This document shows positions 41,501 to 49,956 of a stretch of DNA of 64,000 bases, one piece after another; position 1 is the stretch's first letter; every line of letters begins with the position of its first letter. A program made the translations under genes and the position numbers. The notes under the pieces are model-generated. The model did not search any database. It was given only the letters and a program-made list of their open reading frames with translations, and was not told the origin of the DNA. This stretch comes from PALSA-612 sp963791225 (GTDB lineage Bacteria; Actinomycetota; Thermoleophilia; Gaiellales; Gaiellaceae). Where the stretch lies: positions 186,001 to 250,000 of the forward strand of contig CAWBRV010000007.1 in assembly GCA_963791225.1 (NCBI GenBank), in the 5' to 3' direction.

Positions 41501-42067
41501 ATGCAGCGACGAGCGATCGTGGGTGCACTCCTGCTGATCGGTCTGGGAGTCGTCCTGGGAGCGACCGTGTTCCGGACGGACATCGCACGAGCCGCCGGAC
41601 TGGCAAAGCCTGCGCAGGCCGTGGAGGAGCAGAACGTCGACGGCGCAGGAAACATTCGTGTCCACGAACAGGGCACCGTCTCCGCCGCGCCCGCGGCTCC
41701 AGCGGCTCCGTGGAGCAGCTATTCGGGGCTTTCCGTCGGCGGGAACTTCGACCCCGTGCTCGCCGGGCCGAAGGCGCAGATCGACCTGACGAGCCTTGCA
41801 GCGTCGGTGACGCCGGGAGACCTCGCGTACATCAGCCTGATCGTCGAGTACGTGCCCGACACCGCTACGAGTTGTGCCGGAGCCGGCGGCGGAGCGATCG
41901 TCTATGCCTTGAACAGCGTGTCCGGACCGGTCACGGCGTCGTTCTCGACGCCTCTCGTGATGACCGCGCCGGCCGGCCAGAAGGCCTGCCTGCTCGGGGC
42001 GGCCGGCGGGACCGGTGGGAGCTCGGGCGGGATCGCCGATCTGAACGCGAGCGGCTTCTACGGCTAG
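41501..42067 (+). CDS. Secreted or anchored hypothetical protein
   Basis: 188 aa, not recognised. Residues 1-32 are a signal peptide or anchor (basic start, then a hydrophobic IVGALLLIGLGVVLGAT stretch). The mature part has an Ala/Pro linker (about 60-72) and a beta-rich domain with two cysteines that could pair. It has the clearest ribosome binding site in the area (GAGGAGGGG before the ATG), so unlike most neighbours it is not leaderless. Confidence 0.7.
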   Translation: MQRRAIVGALLLIGLGVVLGATVFRTDIARAAGLAKPAQAVEEQNVDGAGNIRVHEQGTVSAAPAAPAAPWSSYSGLSVGGNFDPVLAGPKAQIDLTSLAASVTPGDLAYISLIVEYVPDTATSCAGAGGGAIVYALNSVSGPVTASFSTPLVMTAPAGQKACLLGAAGGTGGSSGGIADLNASGFYG

Positions 42068-42098
42068 CCGGGGCATCGGGACGGCCTGGTGTGTTCGG

Positions 42099-42131
42099 GG
42101 GAGGGCGCCGCCACGGGTCGCCGTCCCTCCC
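42099..42131 (+). terminator. Possible terminator hairpin
   Basis: GGGAGGG pairs with CCCTCCC across a 19-nt loop with some inner pairing, 32 nt after the stop. No T tract, so weak. Confidence 0.3.
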
Positions 42132-42188
42132 GCAGAAGCGACAACGTACGCGCGCAGCCGAGGCCGTGAGTTCATCGCTGCAATCGTC

Positions 42189-42194
42189 TAGCCT
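42189..42194 (+). promoter_or_regulatory. -10 hexamer of leaderless lipoprotein gene
   Basis: TAGCCT ends 6 nt before the ATG at 42201. Confidence 0.5.
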
Positions 42195-42200
42195 GGCTCG

Positions 42201-43625
42201 ATGCGCCGCGCGAGCCTGCTCGCCGTTTTCGCGTGCCTCGCGCTCGCCGGCTGCGGGGGTAGCCCGACGTCCAACGGGACGACGACGAAGCCGCCCGCGA
42301 CGACGAAGCCGCCCGCGACGACGAAGCCGCCCGCGACGACCGCTCGCCCGAGCCCGGCTCCGGCTCGACGCGGCGGGTTCGTCACGGTCCGCGCGATCGA
42401 CGGCGACACGGGCACGACGCTGACCCGGGCCGCGATCACCGTTCGCGGCGCCGAGCGGCGCTCGCGTGTCGGCTTCTTGCTCCAGCCACGGCGGCTGGCG
42501 ACCGTCCACCTGTGGGCTTCCGGCTACGAGCCGCGCGAGATCGCCGTGCCGTTCGGCCTCCGCCGCCACGTCGTCCTGCGCCTTTACCGGCGCGACGCGC
42601 AGTGGCCGATCTACGGCGCCGACGCGGCGCGGACGCAGGCGGCGCCGGGAATCCATCTGCGGCCGCCGTTCCGCATCGTCTGGGGACGGCGGCTCGGCGG
42701 CCTCGTCGAGTTCCCGGCCGTCGTCTCGGACGGAGTCGCCTACGTCGCGAACTTCTACGGCACGCTGTTCGCCCTCTCGATGGGGACCGGCAAGACGCTG
42801 TGGCACGCCGAGCTCGGCTCGATCCGCGAGGCGTCGTCGCCCGCGGTCGACGGCGACACCGTCGTCGCCCACTCGCGCGGGGGCCGCGTGTTCGTGTTCG
42901 ACCGTGTCACCGGGCGGCGGCTCTGGTCCTGGCAGGCCGCGGGTGAGATCGAGTCGTCGCCCGTCGTCGTGGACGGCGTCGACTACCTCGGCGACTCGGC
43001 CGGTGACGTCTACGCGCTCGACCTGCGCGGGCACCGGCTCCGCTGGGTCTACCGCGACGGCTGCAAGATCACGGCGAGCGCTGCTGTCGTCGGCGGGACG
43101 GTCTACCTCGGCGACTACTGCGGACGTCTCGTCGCGCTCGGCGCCGCAGGCGGCGAGCTGCGCTTCGCGGTCTCGGCCGGCAGCCCGGTCTACGGAACAT
43201 CGGCCGTCGCGGGCGGCCGTGTCTTCGTCCCCTCGCGCGACTCGGGCGCGCTCGTCGCGTTCACGACCTCCGGGACGCGCCTGTGGAGCGTGTCGACCGG
43301 CGCCTACGTCTACGGTGCGCCGGCCGTCTCGGGCGGCCGCGTCTTCTTCGGGTCGTACAACGGCCTTCTCTACTGCGTGTCCGCGGCGAGCGGCCGTGTG
43401 CTGTGGACGGTTGGCGCGGGCGGCTCGATCTCGGGCTCGCCTGCCGTCGTGGACGGGATCGTCTACGCGGGCAGCTTCGCGCACCGGATCATCGGCGTCG
43501 ACGCGCGGTCGGGCCGCATCGTCTTCACCTTCCCGCACGGCGAGTACGTCCCGGTCTCGGGGAACGGCGGCCGTCTGCTGCTCCACGGGTACGCATCCCT
43601 GTGGGCCGTCGAGCCACGGCGCTGA
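42201..43625 (+). CDS. Lipoprotein with PQQ-type beta-propeller
   Basis: 474 aa. The signal peptide ends in the lipobox LAGC (Cys19-20 region), so it is lipid-anchored outside the membrane. Three copies of TTKPPA form a short Pro/Thr linker, then a small beta domain (about 60-130). From about 135 on there are repeated blades of the PQQ/BamB type, such as LFALSMGTGKTLWHAELG, VFVFDRVTGRRLWSWQ, VYALDLRGHRLRWVY and LYCVSAASGRVLWTVG. No catalytic residues of PQQ dehydrogenases are apparent; a scaffold or binding role is likely. Confidence 0.85.
   Translation: MRRASLLAVFACLALAGCGGSPTSNGTTTKPPATTKPPATTKPPATTARPSPAPARRGGFVTVRAIDGDTGTTLTRAAITVRGAERRSRVGFLLQPRRLATVHLWASGYEPREIAVPFGLRRHVVLRLYRRDAQWPIYGADAARTQAAPGIHLRPPFRIVWGRRLGGLVEFPAVVSDGVAYVANFYGTLFALSMGTGKTLWHAELGSIREASSPAVDGDTVVAHSRGGRVFVFDRVTGRRLWSWQAAGEIESSPVVVDGVDYLGDSAGDVYALDLRGHRLRWVYRDGCKITASAAVVGGTVYLGDYCGRLVALGAAGGELRFAVSAGSPVYGTSAVAGGRVFVPSRDSGALVAFTTSGTRLWSVSTGAYVYGAPAVSGGRVFFGSYNGLLYCVSAASGRVLWTVGAGGSISGSPAVVDGIVYAGSFAHRIIGVDARSGRIVFTFPHGEYVPVSGNGGRLLLHGYASLWAVEPRR
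42291..42344 (+). repeat. 18-nt tandem repeat, three copies
   Basis: The unit ACGAAGCCGCCCGCGACG repeats about three times inside the lipoprotein gene and encodes the TTKPPA linker. In-frame unit length means copy-number change would only lengthen or shorten the linker. Confidence 0.7.
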
Positions 43626-43628
43626 CGA

Positions 43629-44780
43629 TCAGGCCGGCTCGGGCACGGGCGGCGCCTTGTCGCGCATGAGCGCTGTACCCGCGACGGTGGCTGCCAGGCT
43701 CGCGAGCGCCGCGATGACGATCGCGCCGCCGACGCCCGGGCCGATCACGTTCTCCTGCAGGCCCAGCGTGACGACCGCGGCGGGTACTCCGAGTTGCGCC
43801 GTCGCGGCGAGCCCGGCGCCGGTCGGCTGCCGCGTGAGGGCGGCGGCGGCCAGGTGGATACCGACGTTCAGCCCGATGATCGCGGCGGAGAGCGCGACCA
43901 GCGACGGCTGACTCGCAATCGCCCGCAGGTCGAGGCGCGCGCCGAGAACGACGAAGAAGAGCGGCACGAACAATCCTTGCGCGACGCCCGTCACCTGCCG
44001 CGAGAAGCGCTTCGGTCCGCCGAGCCAGGCGGCGACCAGCCCGACGGCGAAGCCGGCGATCAGGATGCTCGTGCCGATCAGCGTCGCCAGCCATGCGAGC
44101 GCGAAGAGGACGAGCAACGACAGGCGAAGATCGAGCGCCCAGACGTTTGCCTTCGACAGGCGTCGCAAGCGGTGCACGAGTCCGTGCTTGCGCGCGAACT
44201 GGGCCGCCATGAGGACGACGAGCGCACCGGCAACGACCGCGAGCGTGCCGAGGACCGAACGGACGGCACGGCTCGGTTGCAGTACGAGCGGCAGCACGAC
44301 GATGCTGACCACGTCGGCGACGGTCACCTGTGCGAGCACCGTCAGGGCCGGCGGCCTGTCGAGCAGTCCGGCCTCGTCGAAGATCGGCAGCAGTACGGCG
44401 GCCGAGCCCGTCGCCAGGAGGAGCGCAAAGACCGCGGGATGGCCGGCACCCTGGAACCGGCTGAGCAGAAGACCGCCCGGGATCGCGAGCGCTGCCACGA
44501 CACCCGCGGCGATCGAGCCGCGCCGGATGCTCCCGACGAGCGCGCGGTCGCGGACCGGTACGTGCATGCCGGCAGAGAACATCAGCATCGCGAAGCCCAC
44601 GTCGGCGAGGAACACGACCGTCTCGTTGCTCGTGTCCAGCCAGTCGAAGCCCGTGCGACCGATGATGACGCCGGCGACGATCTCGCCGACGACGACCGGC
44701 AACAGCTGCGGCCGGGCCGCCGAGAGCAACGGGCCGAGCAGCCCGACGCACACGATCAGGGCGAGGATCCCGAAGCTCAC
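43629..44780 (-). CDS. Cation/proton antiporter, CPA2 (Kef/NapA-like)
   Basis: 383-aa membrane protein with about 12-13 helices. VVVGEIVAGVIIGRTGF and ADVGFAMLMFSAGMHV are CPA2 signatures, and the VADVVSIVVLPLVL segment holds the ion-binding acidic residue. No RCK/TrkA nucleotide-binding domain is fused. It exchanges Na+ or K+ for H+. GTG at 44780 has TAGGCT (44787-44792, minus) ending 6 nt upstream. Confidence 0.9.
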   Translation of the reverse strand: MSFGILALIVCVGLLGPLLSAARPQLLPVVVGEIVAGVIIGRTGFDWLDTSNETVVFLADVGFAMLMFSAGMHVPVRDRALVGSIRRGSIAAGVVAALAIPGGLLLSRFQGAGHPAVFALLLATGSAAVLLPIFDEAGLLDRPPALTVLAQVTVADVVSIVVLPLVLQPSRAVRSVLGTLAVVAGALVVLMAAQFARKHGLVHRLRRLSKANVWALDLRLSLLVLFALAWLATLIGTSILIAGFAVGLVAAWLGGPKRFSRQVTGVAQGLFVPLFFVVLGARLDLRAIASQPSLVALSAAIIGLNVGIHLAAAALTRQPTGAGLAATAQLGVPAAVVTLGLQENVIGPGVGGAIVIAALASLAATVAGTALMRDKAPPVPEPA

Positions 44781-44786
44781 CGGAGG

Positions 44787-44792
44787 AGCCTA
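44787..44792 (-). promoter_or_regulatory. -10 hexamer of leaderless antiporter gene
   Basis: TAGGCT on the minus strand, 6 nt before the GTG at 44780. Confidence 0.5.
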
Positions 44793-44915
44793 AACGGCCT
44801 CGAGATCGTGGACGGTCCACGGGCGGGTGGGCATTCCACTGATCGCGGGTCGGGGTTTGCCCTGATGGCCCCGCCGCTCGTGCCCGCGAAGATGAACGAT
44901 TCGAAAGGAGGAGCG

Positions 44916-45104
44916 ATGAGCTTCTGGGCCATCGTCGCCACCGTGTTTGTGCTTGGTGTCCTCGCCTTCATCGCGTATGGGGTGTTCGAGGTGACCCCGT
45001 TCGCGCGCAACTCGAATCGCTTCCGCGACTCGACCGGGCGGCGGAGCGGAGAGAGCCCGCACTTGGAGACGCGCGACGAGTACGAGCACACGCATCCCAC
45101 GTAG
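44916..45104 (+). CDS. 62-aa small membrane protein
   Basis: One hydrophobic helix at residues 3-24 (FWAIVATVFVLGVLAFIAYG) followed by a polar, charged tail. Not recognised. AAAGGAGGAG precedes the ATG at 44916 as a strong ribosome binding site, and a strong terminator lies 28 nt after the stop, so it is a monocistronic gene. An in-frame ATG at 44892 is less well placed. Confidence 0.7.
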   Translation: MSFWAIVATVFVLGVLAFIAYGVFEVTPFARNSNRFRDSTGRRSGESPHLETRDEYEHTHPT

Positions 45105-45131
45105 TCGCAACCGGAATCGTTCTGGTCTTCT

Positions 45132-45160
45132 GAAAACCCCGCGATCTGCGGGGTTTTCTT
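45132..45160 (+). terminator. Intrinsic terminator
   Basis: GAAAACCCCGC-GATCT-GCGGGGTTTTC is an 11-bp perfect stem followed by TT. It closes the small membrane protein gene and is symmetric enough to work in both directions. Confidence 0.85.
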
Positions 45161-45388
45161 CCGCGACGACTGGGTCACCAGCGCACGGCGTCGGTTCTCC
45201 GCTAACCGGTTCGCTCCGGCGCCGTCTCACTCGAAGGACAAGAGGGAACCGCAGGCCGCCCACTGTGGCTCCCTCCGAACCTCGCGAGCGGACGTACCCA
45301 GGCCAAGGGTCTTCGGGAGGGCTGCCCCTGGCCGGGTGCGCCGCTCGGCGAAACGCCGAGCCCGGGCGGGCGGCGGGGGCCTGCACCC
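45161..45388. other. Intergenic region, no gene seen
   Basis: GC-rich stretch after the terminator. It holds a perfect 8-bp hairpin GCTCGGCG-AAA-CGCCGAGC (45343-45361) 28 nt before the next promoter hexamer, and weaker CCAGG/CCTGG pairings. No known riboswitch core was recognised. Confidence 0.5.
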
Positions 45389-45394
45389 TATGAT
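45389..45394 (+). promoter_or_regulatory. -10 hexamer of leaderless flavoprotein gene
   Basis: Consensus TATGAT ends 7 nt before the GTG at 45402. An in-frame ATG at 45390 lies inside this hexamer and is therefore unlikely to be the start. Confidence 0.65.
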
Positions 45395-45401
45395 CGCCCC
45401 G

Positions 45402-46535
45402 GTGAAGACCCGTGTCGTCGTCCTCGGAGCGGGGTTCGGAGGTCTCGAGCTCGCGACCACGTTGTCCGAGGCGCTCGGCGACGAGGTCGACGTCACGCTG
45501 ATCGACAAGAACGACGCGTTCGTCTTCGGCTACTCCAAGCTCGACGTGATGTTCGGGCGGACGACGCCGGACGCGGTTCGGCTCCCGTACGCCGATATCT
45601 CCAAGCCGGGCGTGCGGTTCCTGCGCGAGAAGATCACGGCGATCGATCCCGAAGGGCGGCTCGTGACGACGGACGCCGGCGCCCACGAGGCCGACGTCCT
45701 CGTCGTCGCGCTCGGCGCCGACTACGACCTGGACGCCACCCCGGGGCTCGCCGAAGGCGGCAACGAGTTCTACTCCGTGGCCGGCGCCGAGCGGCTCGGG
45801 GACCTGCTGCCCGGGTTCTCGCAGGGCCGCGCGATCGTCGGCGTCTGCGGGGCGCCGTTCAAGTGCCCACCTGCTCCGAGCGAATGCGCATTGCTGCTGC
45901 ACGACTACCTTTCGGCGCGCGGCGTCCGCGGCGACTGCCAGATCTCGTTCGTGATCCCGTTCGGGAGCCCGGTGCCTCCGTCGCCGGACACGTCGCGTGC
46001 GCTCGTGGACGCGTTTGCCGAGCGCGACATCGAATTCGTTCCCGAACGCCGCGTGAGCTCGATCGATTCGGCGCGCCGCGTCGCCGTGCTCGACGACGGC
46101 ACCGAGATGTCTTTCGACCTCTTCCTCGGCGTCCCCAAGCACTGCGCCCCGGATGTCGTCCTGGCGAGCGGGATGTCCGAGGACGGCTACGTGCCCGTGA
46201 ACCCGCAGACGCTCGAGACGCGTTTCCCGGGCGTGTACGCGGTCGGAGACGTGGCCACGATCGGCGTGCCGAAGGCGGGGGTGTTCGCGGAGCGCGCCGC
46301 GGGCGTCGTCGCGCAGGCGCTGATCGCGGGACTGCGGGGCGGCGACCGACCCGGTCCGTACGACGGGCGCGGCTCCTGCTACATCGAGTTCGGCGGTGGC
46401 CGCGTCGGTCGCGTCGACGTCGACTTCTTCTCGGGACCGAAGCCGACGGGCACGTTCCAGGAGCCGTCGGCCGCTCTCGTGGCCGAGAAGGAGCACTTCG
46501 GCTCCAGCCGCCGTTCCCGCTGGCTTGGCGGCTGA
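45402..46535 (+). CDS. Sulfide:quinone reductase-like FAD oxidoreductase
   Basis: 377-aa two-dinucleotide-fold flavoprotein. VVVLGAGFGGLELA binds FAD; the VYAVGDVATIGVPKAGVFAE motif closes the FAD site. GVCGAPFKCPPAPSECALLL contains three cysteines, with the CPPAP type seen in SQR and flavocytochrome c sulfide dehydrogenase relatives. The C-terminal region lacks clear amphipathic helices of NDH-2. A sulfide or thiol-quinone role is likely but not proven. GTG 45402 is used instead of ATG 45390 because the latter sits in the -10 hexamer. Confidence 0.8.
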   Translation: MKTRVVVLGAGFGGLELATTLSEALGDEVDVTLIDKNDAFVFGYSKLDVMFGRTTPDAVRLPYADISKPGVRFLREKITAIDPEGRLVTTDAGAHEADVLVVALGADYDLDATPGLAEGGNEFYSVAGAERLGDLLPGFSQGRAIVGVCGAPFKCPPAPSECALLLHDYLSARGVRGDCQISFVIPFGSPVPPSPDTSRALVDAFAERDIEFVPERRVSSIDSARRVAVLDDGTEMSFDLFLGVPKHCAPDVVLASGMSEDGYVPVNPQTLETRFPGVYAVGDVATIGVPKAGVFAERAAGVVAQALIAGLRGGDRPGPYDGRGSCYIEFGGGRVGRVDVDFFSGPKPTGTFQEPSAALVAEKEHFGSSRRSRWLGG

Positions 46536-46857
46536 GCTCAGCCTCGGCAGCCGACTGATCCGGTCATACGAAGACCCCCGGATGGTCTGGGAGACGGCCG
46601 AGGGTCTTCGATCTTCAGGGCGGGGTTGTTCGCGGGCGACCCCCTCGCAGAAGGAGTGCCGCTATGTGCTCGGCACCGTCGCATGCGGAGACGGGAGGCG
46701 CGTCCGCGATGACACGGAGGCGCGCGTCAGTAAAAACCCGTACCGGTAGCGCAAAGCCGGCGTAGCTGATCGTTCGAGCGCCGCGCCTCCGAGCGTCGCG
46801 CCCCCGAGAGGTTGAATCGTTGAGTCGGCCCCGGTGACTCGGGTGCGCTGTGTCCGG
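46536..46857. other. 322-nt intergenic region between convergent genes
   Basis: No gene is supported. A perfect stem GAAGACCC/GGGTCTTC encloses a 24-nt loop at 46570-46609 and may terminate the flavoprotein transcript or the opposing one. The rest shows no repeat or known RNA. Confidence 0.5.
46570..46609. terminator. Hairpin, possible bidirectional terminator
   Basis: GAAGACCC (46570-46577) pairs perfectly with GGGTCTTC (46602-46609), 35 nt after the flavoprotein stop. There is no T tract on either side. Confidence 0.4.
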
Positions 46858-47979
46858 TTATTGGATGAGCTGGGTTCCGGCGGTGCCTGTTGATGGGCCG
46901 GTGCCGGTGAGGCTCCAGTTGTTGCCGCTCATGACGGCGTTGTTGCCTTCGAGGAAGACGTTGAAGAGGTCGCTCGAGGCGCCGGTGACGTTGAATTGGG
47001 CGTTGGGGACGAAGATGGTGCCGGTGATGTTGTCGCTGTTGCCGCTGAGTTTCCAGGTGCTGGTGCCGAAGGCGTCGATGAGGAGGTCTTCGTAATTGGG
47101 GCGGAGTGTTTCGCCGGTGCCGGTGATCGTGACGGTGGGTGCGATGAAGGTGCAGGTGCAGGTGTAGTTGCTGCCTTTGATCGAGATCGAGGTGGTGGCG
47201 CAGTAGGTGTGGCCGTTCTGGGGGCCGCTGCTGCCGGTCCAGGTGAAGGTGGCGGCGTTGTCGGTGCAGGTGATGCCGTAGCCGGCGATCTGGGCGGCAG
47301 AGGTTGGCCAGGGTTCGGGCCACGGGTAGTTGGTGGCGTCGAAGCTTGGTGACGACGATCCGCCGTACGTGTTGTTGTGGATCGTGTCTGTCCAGTTGCA
47401 GTCGTTGGGGCCCCCGTAGCTGGTGGGGCCGAACGTGTTCGGGCCGCCCGAGACGGTGAGGCCGCTGTTCGAGTGGACGGCGCCGTTGATCGTGGCGCCG
47501 CTGCCGGTCCAGTTGATCCCGGGTGAGCAACCTGTATTGGCGGTGAAGATCGCGTACTTGGAACCACCGTTGGTGCTTTTCGCGACCGCGCTCGCCGTTG
47601 CCGTCATCGTCGGGATGCCGACAACACCTGCGAACGCGGTTGGTGTCGACGCCGTCACTTGCACCTCGATCTCGTTCGCCTGACCGTTGGGAGGCGTGGT
47701 GACCACGATCGCCGCACCGGAAATGTTCTTGTTCGCGTACGCCTTCGCGTCAATGACCGCCTGGCTCGGGTTGCCCGGCAGGTCGATCGCCCCGGCCGTC
47801 GCGCCCGCATCCGCCGCCGCCTGCGCCGAACGATCGAGCCGATAGCCGGCACCGACATCGACCACGAACCCGGCCGTCCCGATCACTGCGGGCATCGCAA
47901 GCGCCATGAACACGAGGACCTGACCACACTCGGCGCCGAACCCCAGACGACGCCTGCCTGAACCCGCACGCCTCCGCAC
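46858..47979 (-). CDS. TadG-like (Flp pilus-type) secreted protein
   Basis: 373 aa. After a basic leader, GQVLVFMALAMPAVIGTAGFVVDVG is the membrane segment of TadE/TadG-like proteins, followed by the RSAQAAADAGATAGA motif typical of the Tad N-terminal domain. The remaining 290 residues are Gly/Ser/Thr/Asn-rich and beta-like, with several cysteines (CTDNAATF; CTCTF). No other tad genes (tadA, rcpA, flp) are present. The frame opens at 48057; GTG 47979 is preferred because AGGGGG lies 9 nt upstream. Confidence 0.75.
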   Translation of the reverse strand: MRRRAGSGRRRLGFGAECGQVLVFMALAMPAVIGTAGFVVDVGAGYRLDRSAQAAADAGATAGAIDLPGNPSQAVIDAKAYANKNISGAAIVVTTPPNGQANEIEVQVTASTPTAFAGVVGIPTMTATASAVAKSTNGGSKYAIFTANTGCSPGINWTGSGATINGAVHSNSGLTVSGGPNTFGPTSYGGPNDCNWTDTIHNNTYGGSSSPSFDATNYPWPEPWPTSAAQIAGYGITCTDNAATFTWTGSSGPQNGHTYCATTSISIKGSNYTCTCTFIAPTVTITGTGETLRPNYEDLLIDAFGTSTWKLSGNSDNITGTIFVPNAQFNVTGASSDLFNVFLEGNNAVMSGNNWSLTGTGPSTGTAGTQLIQ

Positions 47980-48169
47980 AGATACACACCCCCTGCGGCC
48001 ACAGGCTCGATTGGCAACCCACCTATCGGCACCACCACCGACACACAAGACCCCCAAACGAGGGCAGCAGCGCGACTTCGGTGATCAGCCGGGGACTCGA
48101 GCAAGACGATCCTCAACTCGACGGCACGTTCCTTCGCCTGTCCCGCCCGGCGTTTCTGTCATCTCGGGC

Positions 48170-48197
48170 TTGATATATGTCGATATAGGAATATATT
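48170..48197 (+). promoter_or_regulatory. arsR-like promoter and AT-rich operator
   Basis: TTGATA (48170-48175), 16-bp spacer, TATATT (48192-48197), ending 6 nt before the GTG at 48204. The spacer and flanks consist of repeated GATATA/ATATAT blocks, the only AT-rich patch in the region, likely the site bound by the encoded ArsR-type regulator. Confidence 0.7.
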
Positions 48198-48203
48198 GAG
48201 GCC

Positions 48204-48545
48204 GTGGCCCGCTCTTCCACGACGTCGGACGTCTTCAATGCAATCGCCGAGACGCACCGTCGCGACATCCTCGACACGCTGATCGCAGGCGAGAAGGCGG
48301 TCGGGACGATCGTGAACGACCTCTCGATGACCCAGCCTCAGGTCTCAAAACATCTACGGGTGCTCAGCGAGGTCGGACTCGTCAGCTGCCGGGCGGAGGG
48401 GCGTCGCCGGCTGTACCGCCTGGAACCCGAGCACCTTCGACCGATGCACGAGTGGGTGGCCAAGTACGAGCAGGCGTGGAACGACCGACTGGATCGGATG
48501 GACGACTACCTCCGAGAACTACAACAACGAGGAGAGCCGCAATGA
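48204..48545 (+). CDS. ArsR-family transcriptional regulator
   Basis: 113-aa winged-helix protein. DVFNAIAETHRRDILDTL, SMTQPQVSKHLRVLSEVGLV (recognition helix) and the RRRLYRLEPEHLRPMHEW wing are typical of the subgroup paired with SRPBCC proteins. No metal-binding cysteine box is present, so a ligand other than arsenic is likely. GTG 48204 is leaderless. Its stop overlaps the ATG of the following gene (ATGA). Confidence 0.92.
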   Translation: MARSSTTSDVFNAIAETHRRDILDTLIAGEKAVGTIVNDLSMTQPQVSKHLRVLSEVGLVSCRAEGRRRLYRLEPEHLRPMHEWVAKYEQAWNDRLDRMDDYLRELQQRGEPQ

Positions 48546-49045
48546 CACCTAATCGGCATGGATCGGCAGTGATCGAATTTCCGACCGAGCTCGAGATCGT
48601 CACCACTCGAGAGTTCGACGCCCCGATCGAACTCGTCTTCGACGTCTTCACGAAGCCCGAGCATGTGAGCAAATGGTTCGCTCCATTTACGTCTGAGGTG
48701 ACAGAGTGCTCGATCGACCTGCGAGTCGGAGGCAACTACCACATCGTCTTCGTGAACGACGACGGAAGCGAGTGCTCGTTCCGTGGAACCTACTTGGAGG
48801 TCGAGCCGCCCACCCGGACCGTCGCAACGTGGCTGTTCGAAGGGTGGCCAGATGCGGACGCCGTCGAGTCCGTGCGTCTGCACGAAACTGACGGAGTGAC
48901 GAAGTTGACGATGACGCTGGCGTTCGGCGACAAGGCCGGCCGTGACCACATGACCATGCACGACGGCCAGGAAGACAGCTTCGACAAACTGGAGGATTAC
49001 TTGAGGTCACTGCTCGATCAAAAGACAACTGCCTCCGGTAGATGA
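48542..49045 (+). CDS. SRPBCC/AHSA1-domain protein
   Basis: 167 aa of the Bet v 1-like fold (AHSA1 type). LEIVTTREFDAPIELVFDVF, PEHVSKWFAPF, RVGGNYHIVFV and YLEVEPPTRTVATWLFEGW follow the family plan of a hydrophobic ligand pocket. It probably binds a lipid or aromatic compound, and is co-regulated with the ArsR-type gene in front. This arrangement is common and its ligand is not known. Confidence 0.9.
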   Translation: MTPNRHGSAVIEFPTELEIVTTREFDAPIELVFDVFTKPEHVSKWFAPFTSEVTECSIDLRVGGNYHIVFVNDDGSECSFRGTYLEVEPPTRTVATWLFEGWPDADAVESVRLHETDGVTKLTMTLAFGDKAGRDHMTMHDGQEDSFDKLEDYLRSLLDQKTTASGR

Positions 49046-49131
49046 GGTTCGATGGTTGGGGACTTCCCGGGACGCTGAGGCAATGGAGTCTGGCGAGAGC
49101 GAGGAAGCGCCAACCGGCTGAGATCGCAGGG

Positions 49132-49893
49132 CTAGACGCCCTCCTCAGCCGCGGCTGCAGGCTGTTCCTTCGCCGTCGTTGCCGGGTCGGCCTTTCTGTC
49201 GGTGGTCGAGGGGGTCTTGTTTGGCCGGACGAGTGCGAGTAAGCGTGGCGCCAGGAGGAGTGCCATGACGTCGAACCACACATATCCGGACGCGACGCCG
49301 CTCGGCGGATTGCCGTCCGGGATGCCCAGTCCTGGCAGTTCCTTCGCCCATTTCCAGGTGCCGATTGAGGTCCCGTACAGCTCGAGGGCGGCCACGACGA
49401 GAAAGACGCTTGCGTAGACGGCACGGGAGCGGGAGCGCCAGAGGAAGGCGACGAGCAACAGCACGCCGGCAGCGCCCGCGACGTCTTTGCGCGGCAGGAC
49501 GGTCAGACCGGCCAGCGCCCAGGTGATCGCGATCGAGGCTGCGCCGCCGACGAGCAAGGTTGGGTGGCGGCGGGCGGGCGCCGTGCGGCTCAACGCGACC
49601 CCGGTCAGGAAGACGAGCCCGTGGGCCGGCGGGATGAACAGGGGCAAGTTGTGGAGGCGGTAGGAGTAGACACCCCAGACGATCGTGCCGGTGACCTCGC
49701 CGCACGTGGCAGCGACGACAACAGCCAGCGCCTGCGCACGCCGCTCGAGCTCGAACAGCGGCAGCGCGGCAAGTAGCACCGTCCAGGTGAGGACCCCGAG
49801 CAGCAGTTGCTCGTGGAAGGTTGCGAAGTGGTCGACCGCAAGAAGCACGGCGAGATACACCACCCCCGCCGTAGCCAATCTCCCAGGTGTCAC
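49132..49893 (-). CDS. Polytopic membrane protein of unknown function
   Basis: 253 aa with about seven to eight hydrophobic segments and a polar Ala/Lys/Glu C-terminal tail. The conserved-looking loop IGTWKWAKELPGLGIPDGNPP, then SGYVWFDVMALLLAP, resembles motifs of carotenoid-biosynthesis (CruF-like) membrane proteins, but this is not a firm match. GTG 49893 has GAAGGG 6 nt upstream as a ribosome binding site. Confidence 0.6.
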   Translation of the reverse strand: MTPGRLATAGVVYLAVLLAVDHFATFHEQLLLGVLTWTVLLAALPLFELERRAQALAVVVAATCGEVTGTIVWGVYSYRLHNLPLFIPPAHGLVFLTGVALSRTAPARRHPTLLVGGAASIAITWALAGLTVLPRKDVAGAAGVLLLVAFLWRSRSRAVYASVFLVVAALELYGTSIGTWKWAKELPGLGIPDGNPPSGVASGYVWFDVMALLLAPRLLALVRPNKTPSTTDRKADPATTAKEQPAAAAEEGV

Positions 49894-49956
49894 GGAAGGC
49901 CCTTCAATGCCCTTCTCGGAGTTTGCAGCGTTGTCGTATCTCCAGGCAGCCTGAAG

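Noticed and set aside
45161..45388. Possible riboswitch or SRP-like RNA upstream of the flavoprotein gene
   Set aside because: GGTTCTCCGC recalls the SRP RNA start, but the conserved GGAAGG loop region is missing and no known riboswitch core was found. Only one clear 8-bp hairpin remains.
46557..46749. Plus-strand open frame after the flavoprotein gene
   Set aside because: It is only a continuation of an out-of-frame reading of the upstream gene, has no start signal and contains a hairpin.
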